A DNA stretch of 64,000 nt from Gillisella terrae. Its GTDB lineage: Bacteria; Pseudomonadota; Alphaproteobacteria; Rhizobiales; Rhizobiaceae. Of this stretch, positions 45,599 to 55,400 are shown in pieces. How positions within the stretch are numbered: the first letter of the stretch is position 1; the number at the start of each line of letters is the position of its first letter. The stretch covers positions 1 to 64,000 of the forward strand of contig NZ_SSOA01000011.1 in NCBI RefSeq assembly GCF_004801395.1. The letters run 5' to 3'. The translations under genes and the position numbers were made by a program. The notes below the pieces were generated by a model. That model did not search any database, was not told where the DNA came from, and was given only the letters and a program-made list of their open reading frames with translations.

Positions 45599-46438
45599 AT
45601 GTCTGGAACGACAATCAGACTTGGCCTGATCGGCGACAATATCGCCGCATCGCAATCGCCACGCCTGCACGAGCTGGCAGGCCGCCTCTGCGGTCTGGAG
45701 GTCACCTATGAGCGGGTGGTGCCGCCACAGCGCGGCGAGGATTTTGAAACCACATTTCAATGGTGCCGGGATCAGGGCTTTACGGGGCTGAACATTACCT
45801 ATCCCTATAAAGAACGGGTGGTGTCGCTCCTACAGGTTCCGGACCCGGCCATTGCCGCCGTTGGTGCCTGCAACACGGTGGTGTTTAGCACCACGCCGCC
45901 AAGCGGCTCGAACACCGACTTCACCGGCTTTGTTGGCGCTTTCCGACAAAACTTTGGCAACAACACCAAGCCCGGCGCGGTTGCCATGGTGGGAGCCGGG
46001 GGAGTTGGCAAGGCGGTGGCCTTCGGGCTGGCACAGTTGGGTTGTTCGCATTTGCGTCTGTTTGATCGCGACACCGCAAAGGCCGAAGGCTTGGCGAAAG
46101 CGCTTATGGCGGGCACATCCACCATGCGTGTCGATGTGACATCCAGCGTTGAAGAAGCCACCACCGGCGCCGATGGTCTGGTCAATTGCACACCGCTTGG
46201 CATGGAAGGCTATCCCGGCTCAAGCGTGCCCGAGCCTTTGATGGCTGGCAAACAATGGGCGTTTGATGCGGTCTATACGCCGGTGAACACCCAGTTTTTG
46301 CAAGGTTGCACAAAGGCAGGCCTTGCCATTTTGAGCGGCTATGAGCTGTTTTTCCATCAGGGTGTTGATGCCTTTCGGATCTTCACCGGCCACAGTGTCG
46401 ATCAATCGCGTCTGCGTCAGGAATTATCCAACCCGTGA
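45599..46438 (+). CDS. aroE: shikimate/quinate dehydrogenase (AroE family, catabolic type)
   Basis: Oxidoreductase of 279 residues interconverting shikimate (or quinate) and the 3-dehydro form. Substrate residues appear in SQSPRLHE, the catalytic lysine in NITYPYK, and Asp in NTDFTGF. The dinucleotide motif is GAGGVGKA. Where NADP-dependent AroE enzymes have an NRT motif, this one has FDRDTAKA; an Asp there suggests NAD preference and a catabolic role. It starts 3 bases after tctA and precedes the dehydroshikimate dehydratase gene. A housekeeping aroE is expected elsewhere. Confidence 0.9.
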   Translation: MSGTTIRLGLIGDNIAASQSPRLHELAGRLCGLEVTYERVVPPQRGEDFETTFQWCRDQGFTGLNITYPYKERVVSLLQVPDPAIAAVGACNTVVFSTTPPSGSNTDFTGFVGAFRQNFGNNTKPGAVAMVGAGGVGKAVAFGLAQLGCSHLRLFDRDTAKAEGLAKALMAGTSTMRVDVTSSVEEATTGADGLVNCTPLGMEGYPGSSVPEPLMAGKQWAFDAVYTPVNTQFLQGCTKAGLAILSGYELFFHQGVDAFRIFTGHSVDQSRLRQELSNP

Positions 46439-46452
46439 GAGAGGCTTAAGCA

Positions 46453-48348
46453 ATGCGCACGTCCATCGCCACAGTGTCAATCAGCGGCGAATTTCCGGAA
46501 AAACTCAGCGCCATTGCCAAGGCCGGGTTTTCCGGGGTCGAAATCTTTGAAAACGACTTTCTGGCCTATGATGCATCGCCTGCCGATGTCGGGCGCATGG
46601 TGCGTGATCACGGGTTGGACATTACGCTTTTCCAGCCGTTTCGCGATTTTGAAGGCATGCCGGAGCCGCATCGCGCCCGCGTATTTGATCGGGTTGAGCG
46701 CAAATTTGACCTGATGGGCGAGCTTGGAACCGATCTCATGCTGGTATGCTCCAGCATTTCACCGATTGCGCTGGGCGGCATTGACCGCGCTGCCGCTGAC
46801 TTTGCCGAACTTGGCGAGCGCGCCGCCAAGCGTGGTTTGCGCGTTGGCTATGAGGCTCTCGCCTGGGGTCGGCATGTTCACGATCATCGTGATGCCTGGG
46901 AAGTGGTGCGCCGCGCCAATCATGCCAATATCGGCCTCATTCTGGATTCTTTTCACACCCTGTCGCGCAAAATTGACCCCAATTCCATCCGCTCCATTCC
47001 TGGCGACAAGATTTTCATTGTCCAGCTTGCCGATGCGCCATTGATCGATATGGATCTGCTCTACTGGAGCCGCCATTTTCGCAATATGCCGGGGGAGGGA
47101 GAGCTTCCGGTGGTCGAATTCATGCGCGCCGTTGCCGCCACCGGCTATAATGGTCCGCTGTCGCTTGAGATTTTCAACGATCAGTTTCGCGGCGGCTCGG
47201 CCCGCGCCATTGCCGAGGATGGTCATCGCTCGTTGATTTACCTGATGGATCAGGTGGTGCGGCAGGAGCCGGATATTAAAATTCCCGTGCCTGCCATGCC
47301 GGAGCGTGTCAAAGCCAAAGATGTTGCCTTTGTTGAATTTACCGCAAGCAAAGACGAGCAGGCCGAGCTTGCCGCCCTGTTGCACACGCTGGGCTTTGAA
47401 CATACCGCCCGGCACAAGTTGCGCAATGTCGATCTCTATCAGCAAGGCGATATCCGCCTCATCATCAACACCGAGGAGGAAGGGTTTGCCAATTCCTCCT
47501 ATTCTGTCCACGGTACCAATGCCTATGCCTTTGGCATCAAGGTGGATGATGCAAAAGCAGCGATAAAGCGCGCCCATATGCTGGGGGCCGCTACTTTTTC
47601 AGAGCCGCGATACCCCGAAGAAGTGCTCATTCCGGCGATTGAGGGCGTGGGCAGCGGAGTCATCTATTTTCTGGATGAGACACCAGAGCTCGCCTCTGTC
47701 TGGCAAAGCGAATTTGAACCTGTTTCATCAAACCCAACGCCTGTGGGTGTCGGTCTCAAACGCTTTGACCATCTGGCACAAACCACCCGCTATGATGAAA
47801 TGCCAACATGGCTGTTGTTCTACAGCGCGATTTTCAACGTCAACCGCACACCCATGGTTGATGTGGTTGATCCGGGTGGATTGGTGCGCAGCCAGGCCAT
47901 TGAAAGCGTGGAGCAAGGCTGTTTCAGGCTGACCATGAATGGTGCGGAAAACCGCAAGACGTTTGCCGGCAAGTTTCTGGCCGAAGGCTTTGGCTCTGGC
48001 ATTCAGCATCTGGCTTTCACCACCGACGATATTTTTGCAACGGCTGACGCCCTGAAAGCCCGCGGGTTTCAGGCATTGCCAATTTCGCGCAATTATTACG
48101 ACGATCTGGAAGCACGCTTTGGCCTCGATCCGGATTTTGCCGACAGGCTGCGCGACAATGCCATTCTCTATGATCGCGATGACAAGGGCGAGTATTTCCA
48201 AATCTACAGCCGCACCTATGGCGAGGGGCTGTTTTTTGAAATTGTCGAGCGTCGCGGCCATTATGCTGGCTATGGCGCGCCCAATGCTCCGTTTCGCATC
48301 GCAGCACAGCGCCGCCTATCACGCCCCGATGGCCTGCCTAAGGGCTGA
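46453..48348 (+). CDS. quiC: 3-dehydroshikimate dehydratase, two-domain (TIM barrel plus HPPD-like)
   Basis: Enzyme of 631 residues converting 3-dehydroshikimate to protocatechuate. Residues 1 to about 280 form a sugar-isomerase-like TIM barrel with likely metal ligands in GYEALAW, LILDSFHT and LEIFNDQF. The C-terminal half is a vicinal-oxygen-chelate/4-hydroxyphenylpyruvate-dioxygenase-like domain (FDHLAQTTR, GIQHLAFTTDDIF, FFEIVERRGHYAGYG). This fusion matches the QuiC1 type of Pseudomonas. It is last in the tctCBA-aroE operon. Its product should feed the beta-ketoadipate pathway, whose genes are not in the window. Confidence 0.9.
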   Translation: MRTSIATVSISGEFPEKLSAIAKAGFSGVEIFENDFLAYDASPADVGRMVRDHGLDITLFQPFRDFEGMPEPHRARVFDRVERKFDLMGELGTDLMLVCSSISPIALGGIDRAAADFAELGERAAKRGLRVGYEALAWGRHVHDHRDAWEVVRRANHANIGLILDSFHTLSRKIDPNSIRSIPGDKIFIVQLADAPLIDMDLLYWSRHFRNMPGEGELPVVEFMRAVAATGYNGPLSLEIFNDQFRGGSARAIAEDGHRSLIYLMDQVVRQEPDIKIPVPAMPERVKAKDVAFVEFTASKDEQAELAALLHTLGFEHTARHKLRNVDLYQQGDIRLIINTEEEGFANSSYSVHGTNAYAFGIKVDDAKAAIKRAHMLGAATFSEPRYPEEVLIPAIEGVGSGVIYFLDETPELASVWQSEFEPVSSNPTPVGVGLKRFDHLAQTTRYDEMPTWLLFYSAIFNVNRTPMVDVVDPGGLVRSQAIESVEQGCFRLTMNGAENRKTFAGKFLAEGFGSGIQHLAFTTDDIFATADALKARGFQALPISRNYYDDLEARFGLDPDFADRLRDNAILYDRDDKGEYFQIYSRTYGEGLFFEIVERRGHYAGYGAPNAPFRIAAQRRLSRPDGLPKG

Positions 48349-48407
48349 AATCCGCATCCTAACGAGGGCGCAAGGTGTTGTTGTGCTCTCTCTTCCGGAC
48401 CTTGCAT

Positions 48408-48441
48408 GGCCTGATTACCGCTCGACACGGTCGGGCCTTTT
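48408..48441 (+). terminator. weak terminator after quiC
   Basis: GGCC (48408-48411) and ACCG pair with CGGT and GGCC around an internal loop, followed by TTTT. The stem is imperfect. Confidence 0.35.
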
Positions 48442-48534
48442 GCAATCCCCAGCCACAATTGAGCGTCGCGGGTTGTAATATCGCAACATGCCGCAAATCA
48501 AACACATTCTGCGGGCGTTTTTGCGTTTTTACAA

Positions 48535-48562
48535 TTGTCAGAATTTTGTCCCCTGCTATCTA
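48535..48562 (+). promoter_or_regulatory. probable promoter of the polysaccharide-export gene
   Basis: TTGTCA (48535-48540), 16 bases, TATCTA (48557-48562), followed by a very A+T-rich stretch with alternating TA, about 43 bases ahead of the start codon. The ACAATTGT palindrome overlaps the -35 box. Confidence 0.45.
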
Positions 48563-48604
48563 TATCGAAATATATATATACGATTCTTTTTTCGGGGATT
48601 TTGC

Positions 48605-49738
48605 ATGAAGAAGATTCTGCCGGTGCTGATGATAGCGCTGTTGAGTGGTTGCGCAAAACCATCCGATGGTCCGAGTGCAGGCAGCATTCGTTCAGCAACA
48701 TTTCCTCATAGCGCTGACCGCATTCCTGTTATCGAGCTTGCAAATGCGCCTGCTGCAACGGCGGCCAATTCTACGGTGTTGGCAAATTCATCTGATCAGG
48801 GCCTCGCAGCCCTGCGCGGCGGCGCGTTCAATCAACAAAGGCTGCGTCCCGGTGACGTGATTGATGTCACGGTTCTGGATACCGGCGAGGATGGTCTGTT
48901 TTCTTCGACCCAGAGCAAAACCTTGAATCTGGGCCGCTTCACGGTTGATCAAAGCGGCAATGTGACAATGCCCTTTGTGGGCAAGCAGCGGGTGACCGAT
49001 TCCACGCCTGAGGGGCTGCAATCTCGGATCGTTGCGGGCCTGAAAGGATCATCCGTCAATCCTCAGGCCGTTGTCACGGTTGTTGACAAGCCCACAAGTG
49101 CTGTTGTGGTCTCGGGCGGGGTGAAAAACCCCGGCAAATTCCCGATTACCGCTCGGCGTGAGCGTGTTCTCGATATTATTTCGGAAGCAGGTGGCGCGTC
49201 TGCGCCCGCACCGGCGGCAATGGTCACCGTTGTGCGCGGCAATCAGCGCGCCAGCGCCATGCTCAGCCGCATCATGAATGACGCGAAACAGAATATCCGC
49301 CTTGTGCCTGGCGATCAGGTGATGGTGGATGATGACACCGTGAGCTTTACGGCATTGGGTGCGTTCAAAAGCACCGGCGAGTTCCAGTTTGAACCGGGCA
49401 AGCTCACTCTGGCGCAGGCACTGGGTCGTTCCGGTGGATTGGCCGATGACCGCGCCGACGCGCGCAATGTGTATATCTTCCGCAATCAGATTGTTCAGGC
49501 CCCGGCCAACACTTCTGGTACCAGTGCATCAGGCACGCCATCCATCACCACCAAGCCGGTCATCTATCATATCAACATGAAAGATGCCTCCAGCATCATG
49601 TTGATGCAAATGTTCCAGATGCAAAAGGGCGACGTGATTTACGCAACAACCGCAAGCACGGTTGATGCCGCCAAGCTTTTCACCATCTATGACAAGCCCT
49701 CTATCGGCTCGGTCGCCCCAGCGCCCGGCTCGAAATAA
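48605..49738 (+). CDS. polysaccharide export outer-membrane lipoprotein (Wza/ExoF-like)
   Basis: Lipoprotein of 377 residues with lipobox ALLSGC (Cys16). A polysaccharide biosynthesis/export domain is visible: QQRLRPGDVIDVTVLDTGEDGLF, GRFTVDQSGNVTMPFVGKQRV, and SLBB-like segments VVSGGVKNPGKFPI and FTALGAFKSTGEFQFEPGKLTLAQALGRSGGL. Family members form an outer-membrane channel for capsule or exopolysaccharide. No Wzc-like or glycosyltransferase genes are adjacent, so its partner system lies elsewhere. GGGGA lies about seven bases upstream of the ATG. Confidence 0.88.
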   Translation: MKKILPVLMIALLSGCAKPSDGPSAGSIRSATFPHSADRIPVIELANAPAATAANSTVLANSSDQGLAALRGGAFNQQRLRPGDVIDVTVLDTGEDGLFSSTQSKTLNLGRFTVDQSGNVTMPFVGKQRVTDSTPEGLQSRIVAGLKGSSVNPQAVVTVVDKPTSAVVVSGGVKNPGKFPITARRERVLDIISEAGGASAPAPAAMVTVVRGNQRASAMLSRIMNDAKQNIRLVPGDQVMVDDDTVSFTALGAFKSTGEFQFEPGKLTLAQALGRSGGLADDRADARNVYIFRNQIVQAPANTSGTSASGTPSITTKPVIYHINMKDASSIMLMQMFQMQKGDVIYATTASTVDAAKLFTIYDKPSIGSVAPAPGSK

Positions 49739-49798
49739 TCGTGAGTTTTGGTCTGAAACGTCGAAGGCTGCTTCCGGACCAAAGCGCCAACAAGTTTC

Positions 49799-50078
49799 TA
49801 CAGCACCGTGCGGTCATGTAGGACGTATAAAAGGCGCTGTAACGCTTCACATTTCACGACACAAAAAGAAAGACCCCTCCCCAACCCTCCCCACAAGGGG
49901 GAGGGAGCGCCTCGAATACGTCGCGAGGGTTGCAGTAGATTAAAAGTGTTACAGCGTCCTTTGCGCGCCATATCTGGCGCGCAAAGGACGCTGTATTGAA
50001 TGATTTTTGGTGAGAAATCATACGCTGGCACGGGATGCGACAGACCCCCTCCCCCTTGTGGGGAGGGTTGGGGAGGGG
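49799..50078. repeat. cluster of B and G repeats before the T6SS operon end
   Basis: In order: B module 49799-49841 (decayed centre); G palindrome 49874-49906 (CCCCTCCCCAACCCTCCCC, short inverse); an A fragment (GTTGCAGTAGATTAAAAGTG); a long B module 49950-49995 that is a 46-base palindrome with a single central mismatch (TACAGCGTCCTTTGCGCGCC and inverse); G palindrome 50045-50078. No coding sequence in 49739-50114. Confidence 0.88.
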
Positions 50079-50114
50079 TTCTTGAACCTCATCAGTCTTT
50101 GCAGTCTGGAATAC

Positions 50115-51044
50115 TCAGCAAACCACAATCCGTTTCAACTCAGCCAAAGCTATTTCGGCACTTTGTGGCCGATCTGCCGGGTTTTGTGCGCAAAGCTCAT
50201 TGGCAAACTGCGTGAGTTCATCGGCGATCGGCTGGTTTGCCGCCATCAGCAAGTGCTGCAAAACCCGCCCTGCACTGTAAATGTCCATGGTGGGATGGGC
50301 TGGCCTGTCGGGTGCTTGCTCAGGCGCGCAATATTCTTGCGAATAAGCTGCCTTGAGTTCCAAGGCCGCATGTGTTTCGCCCATCTTCAAAGCAATGCCG
50401 AAATCACCAAGGGAGAGGTGAGGGGCGGCACCCGGCGATAGAAATATGTTCGATGGTTTCACGTCGCAGTGCACATAGCCATGTTGATGGAGACGGTGAA
50501 GGGCCAGCAAAAGCTCCGAGAGCATCACCGTTATTGACGACACATCCAGAGGCCGATCTGCGCTCAGTTCGGTGAGACGCGATGACAAAGGCTCACCGCG
50601 CCATGGCTGAAGAATGGCCGGTCGGCCATCGGCAAGGCGCAGCAAAGCTGTGGTTTCAACAAGATGCGGATCGCGAAAGCAAAGGCCAATCTCGGCCTCT
50701 CGCCGCAAAAGAGCGGCACGGCTGGGGGCAATTGGTTGATCCTGCCGCAGCGTTTTCAACACATGCAGGCTTGCCAGATCGCGGTGACGCAATTTGAGAA
50801 CATCAAAGTGCGCGCCGCGATAAAGGCGGTTTTCAACCGCAAATGTCCCGGCAATAAAGCCCGGCTCACCGCTGTCCACCATGGGTTCCATGCCGCTGGC
50901 TGCGCGATCAAGGGCGTTGCGCAATTGATCAATCAAGATTTTCTGTTGCACCAACGGCCGCATGTCACCGTTTTGGTGGCGAACACATGCCATCAGTGCC
51001 GCAAAGCGCGCGGTCAGCTCATCGCCTTCCTCATGCACCATCAT
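50115..51044 (-). CDS. ppkA: T6SS-associated serine/threonine protein kinase (PpkA/ImpN)
   Basis: Kinase of about 309 residues, likely activating T6SS by phosphorylating the FHA protein or TssL. VLK lysine (Lys97), alpha-C glutamate in RREAEIG, catalytic loop HCDVKPSN (192-199, HRD replaced by HCD), DFG (214-216) and APE (YCAPEQ) are present. The glycine loop is reduced to YRGAHFDVLKL. The membrane segment and periplasmic domain of longer PpkA proteins are absent. The start at 51044 overlaps the upstream stop by 14 bases; a longer start is possible. It is the last gene of the T6SS operon. Confidence 0.88.
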   Translation of the reverse strand: MMVHEEGDELTARFAALMACVRHQNGDMRPLVQQKILIDQLRNALDRAASGMEPMVDSGEPGFIAGTFAVENRLYRGAHFDVLKLRHRDLASLHVLKTLRQDQPIAPSRAALLRREAEIGLCFRDPHLVETTALLRLADGRPAILQPWRGEPLSSRLTELSADRPLDVSSITVMLSELLLALHRLHQHGYVHCDVKPSNIFLSPGAAPHLSLGDFGIALKMGETHAALELKAAYSQEYCAPEQAPDRPAHPTMDIYSAGRVLQHLLMAANQPIADELTQFANELCAQNPADRPQSAEIALAELKRIVVC

Positions 51045-52437
51045 CTTGCCCGTAGCCGATAATGATTGCGCTGATGTTTTCGCGCACATTGGCAATCAGC
51101 GCTTCCTGCACCAGACTTTCTGCGCCTTCCACACCCGGACTTTCCAACAGGATTTCGGCAATCGTCCGCTCTTTCAAGGCGTGAACCAGCGGAAAGCTGC
51201 ATAGCAACAGCCGATCGCCAACATTGAACGGCTCGATCAACACCTCGGGCAAAAACTGCTGCTCAAGGCCGACACCACGGCGCAAGCGTTTTTGCAATCC
51301 GACACTGACATGATCGCGGGTCAGCGGGCGCATAATGCCATCGCGTAAAAGATAGCCTCGCGCATCGCCCGCCCACAGCAACAGGGCCTGCCCATCCATG
51401 ATCATGGCTGTGATAATGCTGGCACAAAGAGGCGCGTGATCACTGCGATTTTTCCGGGCAAGCAGCAGGCTGTTGGCACGGCCAAGCTTGCCCTTGATCT
51501 CCTGAATCATTGCATCAACACTCACCGTCTCGCCAATATCGGTCAAGCTGTGGGTGACCAGTTTTGCGGCTTCTGCCGCCGTGGCCTGATCACCAACACC
51601 GTCAGCTATGGCAAACAGGGCTGGCTTTTCGCACAGAAAGAGTGAATCGGCATTGAGCGAGAACCGTGTACCGGCGTGGGTGGCGTAAGTGTAGACAATC
51701 CGTTCTGGCAATTGCACTTGAGGTTGAGGTTGAGGCGAAGGCACAGAGGGGGGCGAAACAGCGGCTTCACGCTCTGGCTTTTCGCTTGCAGGTTTTCCGC
51801 CATCCTGCGGCTTCGAGCCATTGCTTTCACGAAACAGCTGCACAAAATTGTCCGGTGCCAAGTCTCCCTGAAGCCGCACGCCGCGTGAGCGTCTGGTTTC
51901 GGTATCAATATACCACCAGAGCGCCGAGCGATTTGTCTGGGCGGTGCCAACGCCCTCTTCATCGTCTGGCCGGGGCAGACGCATCCGCTTCAAACTTGCG
52001 GTAAAATGGCCAATGTCAAAATCGCGGGTCAGAGAGGTCTCTGCCAGACCTTCTGCCGCCATAAACCACGTATGATCGAGATAAAGCGTGCGTGGATGAT
52101 AGGCAAACTCGTGCAATTGCGCCACAATCAACAGCGGAAAGCTGCGCCCGACCCGATCCCTGCTGGGCAGCATCACGCCCGCAAAGGTCGCATCCCCCCA
52201 AACACCTTTTTCCACAATGAAACGCCACGGCGGTGATGCTGCAAAGATTTTCGGCCATTGGCTGCCAAACTCCTGTTCGCAGGCATGCAGGCCACCCCTT
52301 ATCCATGCGTCCAGCATGGTGATGATGTCACGCTCCAACCCTTCCGAGATAAAATCGCCATGGCTTGGCAATTTCCCGAAAAAGCCAATCCGATCCTGGC
52401 CAGATGGCTTAGGTTTGGGTGCCGAGCGCAACGCCAT
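51031..52437 (-). CDS. tagF: TagF-PP2C fusion protein (ImpM/PppA), T6SS regulator
   Basis: A 468-residue fusion. Residues 15-205 are the TagF domain (RIGFFGKLPSHGDFI), which represses T6SS after translation. A proline/glutamine linker (about 206-245) leads to a PP2C phosphatase-like domain (246-464). That domain keeps IADGVGD (Asp279) and LLWAGDARG (Asp358) but has CSFPL (413-417) where CSDGL is usual, and ENIS (453-456) where DN-T is usual. Two expected metal ligands are thus missing, and it may be inactive. TagF-PppA fusions are known in Agrobacterium. It lies between tssM (34 bases) and ppkA (overlapping). Confidence 0.9.
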   Translation of the reverse strand: MALRSAPKPKPSGQDRIGFFGKLPSHGDFISEGLERDIITMLDAWIRGGLHACEQEFGSQWPKIFAASPPWRFIVEKGVWGDATFAGVMLPSRDRVGRSFPLLIVAQLHEFAYHPRTLYLDHTWFMAAEGLAETSLTRDFDIGHFTASLKRMRLPRPDDEEGVGTAQTNRSALWWYIDTETRRSRGVRLQGDLAPDNFVQLFRESNGSKPQDGGKPASEKPEREAAVSPPSVPSPQPQPQVQLPERIVYTYATHAGTRFSLNADSLFLCEKPALFAIADGVGDQATAAEAAKLVTHSLTDIGETVSVDAMIQEIKGKLGRANSLLLARKNRSDHAPLCASIITAMIMDGQALLLWAGDARGYLLRDGIMRPLTRDHVSVGLQKRLRRGVGLEQQFLPEVLIEPFNVGDRLLLCSFPLVHALKERTIAEILLESPGVEGAESLVQEALIANVRENISAIIIGYGQDDGA

Positions 52438-52471
52438 GGCTTGTCCTCACTTGTTTCAAAACTGGCTCACG

Positions 52472-55400
52472 TCAAAACTGTGCCGGGCAGGCAAAATCCG
52501 CCATGGCCTTGAGCCGGAAGGGATTGAGCACCGAGCCAAACTGCACATCAAACTCGGCATTCTGTTCGCCATTGTTGAATTTCACCCGAAACAGTCCGTC
52601 CCGATCACTTTCAATTGTGGCATCGTCAAACAGGCGGAAGGGCGACCAATCGCCATTTTCAGTTTTGGCTTGCTGCCATCCGCCCGGTTGAAAGGCAATG
52701 CGCGACATATTCGCTGGCTGTTTCGATGGCCATGTGATGGATTTGGCCTGAATGGGTCCGTGGAAATAGACCACACGCTCGCCTTCGATTTCCAACATCA
52801 CGGCGTTGGAGGCATCGGTGAGCGATACAGGTTTCACATTGATGGTCACCTCAGGTGTCTCGCTGCCATTGGGAAAGAAGGACCGATTGATCTTGTCGGC
52901 ATTCTCAAACTGGGCAATGGCACCACTGGGGATTCCAGCCGCACCAAATGTGCCTTTCCAACCCCATGGCGAACTGGTTTGATCGACAAAGGGCTCCAAC
53001 CGCTGCTTGAAGAATGTCTGAAACAGGCCCTTTGGTCCAAAAAGACGCACAAAATCACCCATTGTCACATCGCGCTTGGCGTTGCGATCAAACGGATAGC
53101 GGCCCGTTATCGCCGTTGAGCAGAGGCTTGCGCCTTCCGCCGCCCAGAGATCGGAAATACGGCTGCGGGCAGATTTAACCGCGAGCGAGCCAATGTCGGC
53201 AGCAAGTCCGGCCATCCAGCCATCCAGCGGTGCAGGCAGGCGCCGTGCTTCCTGCAACAGATCCTGATTGGATTTGGTCAACTGGCTATCGACATCAAAC
53301 ACTTTGGCAACTTCTGCCGATGAGGTCGCCGAGCGGGACAGTTGGTCGTGCAAATTATCCAAAAGCGGCAGGATTGCATCAACCTGTGCCAGATTTTTGC
53401 TATCAGTGGCGCTCTTTCCCGAAGGATCCGCCGCGGGTGCATCCAGTGCGTCGCGCAATTTTCCATAAGGGTCCGGGGCCGCCATGGTGGAGGTCAGCAT
53501 GGCCGCAATGGTATCATCATTGCCTGACGATGACGCCACGGTGACGGCCGCCGTTCCATATCCTTGCGGACGCAGATCAGTGGCTTGCGCAATGGAGCGC
53601 GCCGCAAGCCCAATGATATTGCGCTCATTGGACAGAATACGGGTTGTTTCAGCCGCATCGCCCAGACTTTGCGATGGCTTGACCGTGATATCGCTCAACA
53701 CACTGGCCCATTTTTGCTCAAAGCGGTCAAAATAGATCTGAAGGGCCGCTTGCGACACCGCTTCCAGGGTTTGGCCCTTGATCTGATTGTCCGAACCACG
53801 CACCCAGTCTTCCCGCATGGCCTCGCGGGCGGCATCTGCCAGGCCCGGCAGCACAATGTTTCGATATCCGGTGGTCGTGAAAAGCCCCTCGACACCCTCT
53901 GTCAGCGGCGCACCAGACGTGCGCATAAAGGCTTTATCGCCCAGTGGGCCAAAGGCTTGCGCTGGCAACCAAGGTGCAATCGCGCGGGCTTTTCGAGACC
54001 CCGCCAGAATATCATAGGCCCGCTCGGCGACACTTTGGCTGGCAATGGTGGCCTGTGCCTTGGCAATCAGCCTGCCGTCCAGCTCAATCGGCGGCAGAGA
54101 GCCTGCCGCCATGGCATGGGCGTGCTGAATAAGGGCGCGGCGGGTGGCCGCGCGCCCTTCACCGGGATAGAGCGCGTTGAACATCTGCTCGGCCTGATAG
54201 GAGACGAAATCGCGATCCAGTTTTCCAAGTCCGCCCAGCATTTCATACAACTTGAGGGCGTTGAAGGTTTGCGTCACATCCTTCTCATTGGTCAGATCGC
54301 GCTGCAATTCCACCAGCATGCGCGGCAAAAGCAGGCTGTTTAAGGCCCGCTGGTAGGCATCGCGTTGGCGGCTGGCAATTTTATCGGCCTGATTAAGCCC
54401 AAAGCTCGCCACCCAGACATGCCGTTCCGCAAACCCGTCCGTGACCGAGCGCAAGCTATCCAGCGCCGGAAGCACGCGCAGAAAATCGGCATCGTCCACA
54501 TCGCGCACTTTGACGCCCAAAATCAGTTTGTCATAGGCGTTGAGCTTTTCATCGGCGGCAATCAAGGCCATGCGGTTTTGATAATAGGTTGTGGCCCAGC
54601 CGGTAAACACAATGGCAACGGCGGCAATGGCCACCCCATAAGACACCCGGCGCAACAACAATTGACGATAGGAAAGGCGCTTGTCACGCGCCACAAGGGC
54701 CGCTTCATTGAAGACCACCTCTTTGAAAAGACGCGGCAGAAAATAACTGCGCCGCGCTCTTGGAATGCTGCCCGCCGTCGCCGTTTCCTCGCCTTGGGTT
54801 GCCGAGACAAAATAAAGACCACGAATGAGCGGAGCCTCAATCAGCGCCGAGCCAGCGGATAGCTCAACCAGCGCATCGTGCAGCTTCTCTTGCAGGCTGG
54901 CAAGCTCGGCCGGGAATTTGAAAATCCGCCCCCGGAGCTCGGTGCTCTGTTCCTGCTGCAACCGCTCAACCAGCATGGCATCAACCCGCTGCTGCAACAG
55001 CGAAAATTCCTCGTTGAAGCGCTCGGGCAGCGTTTTTGCCCCATAGCTCTCGTCAAGGCCAAAGGTCATGCCCCAGACCTGTTCACGGTCGCTTTTGTTG
55101 AACCCGTCATAGAATTCAACAAATCCGGTGAGCAAATCGGCTTTGGTCAGCAGGATGTAAACCGGCGCACGTGCGCCCAGATATTCGTCCAGTTCGGACA
55201 GGCGTTTGCGAATGGCGCGCAATTCTTCGCGCTGGGCTTCTGGATCGCGGGTCATCAAATCGCCAATAGACAGCGTGACCAGCGCGCCATTGACCGGCTG
55301 CGAGCGGCGATAACGCCGAAGCAGGCCCAAAAAGCCTTCCCATCCGGCTTTGGACGAGCCGTCGAGATCGTCCTGCGTGGTGTAGCGTCCGGCAGTGTCG

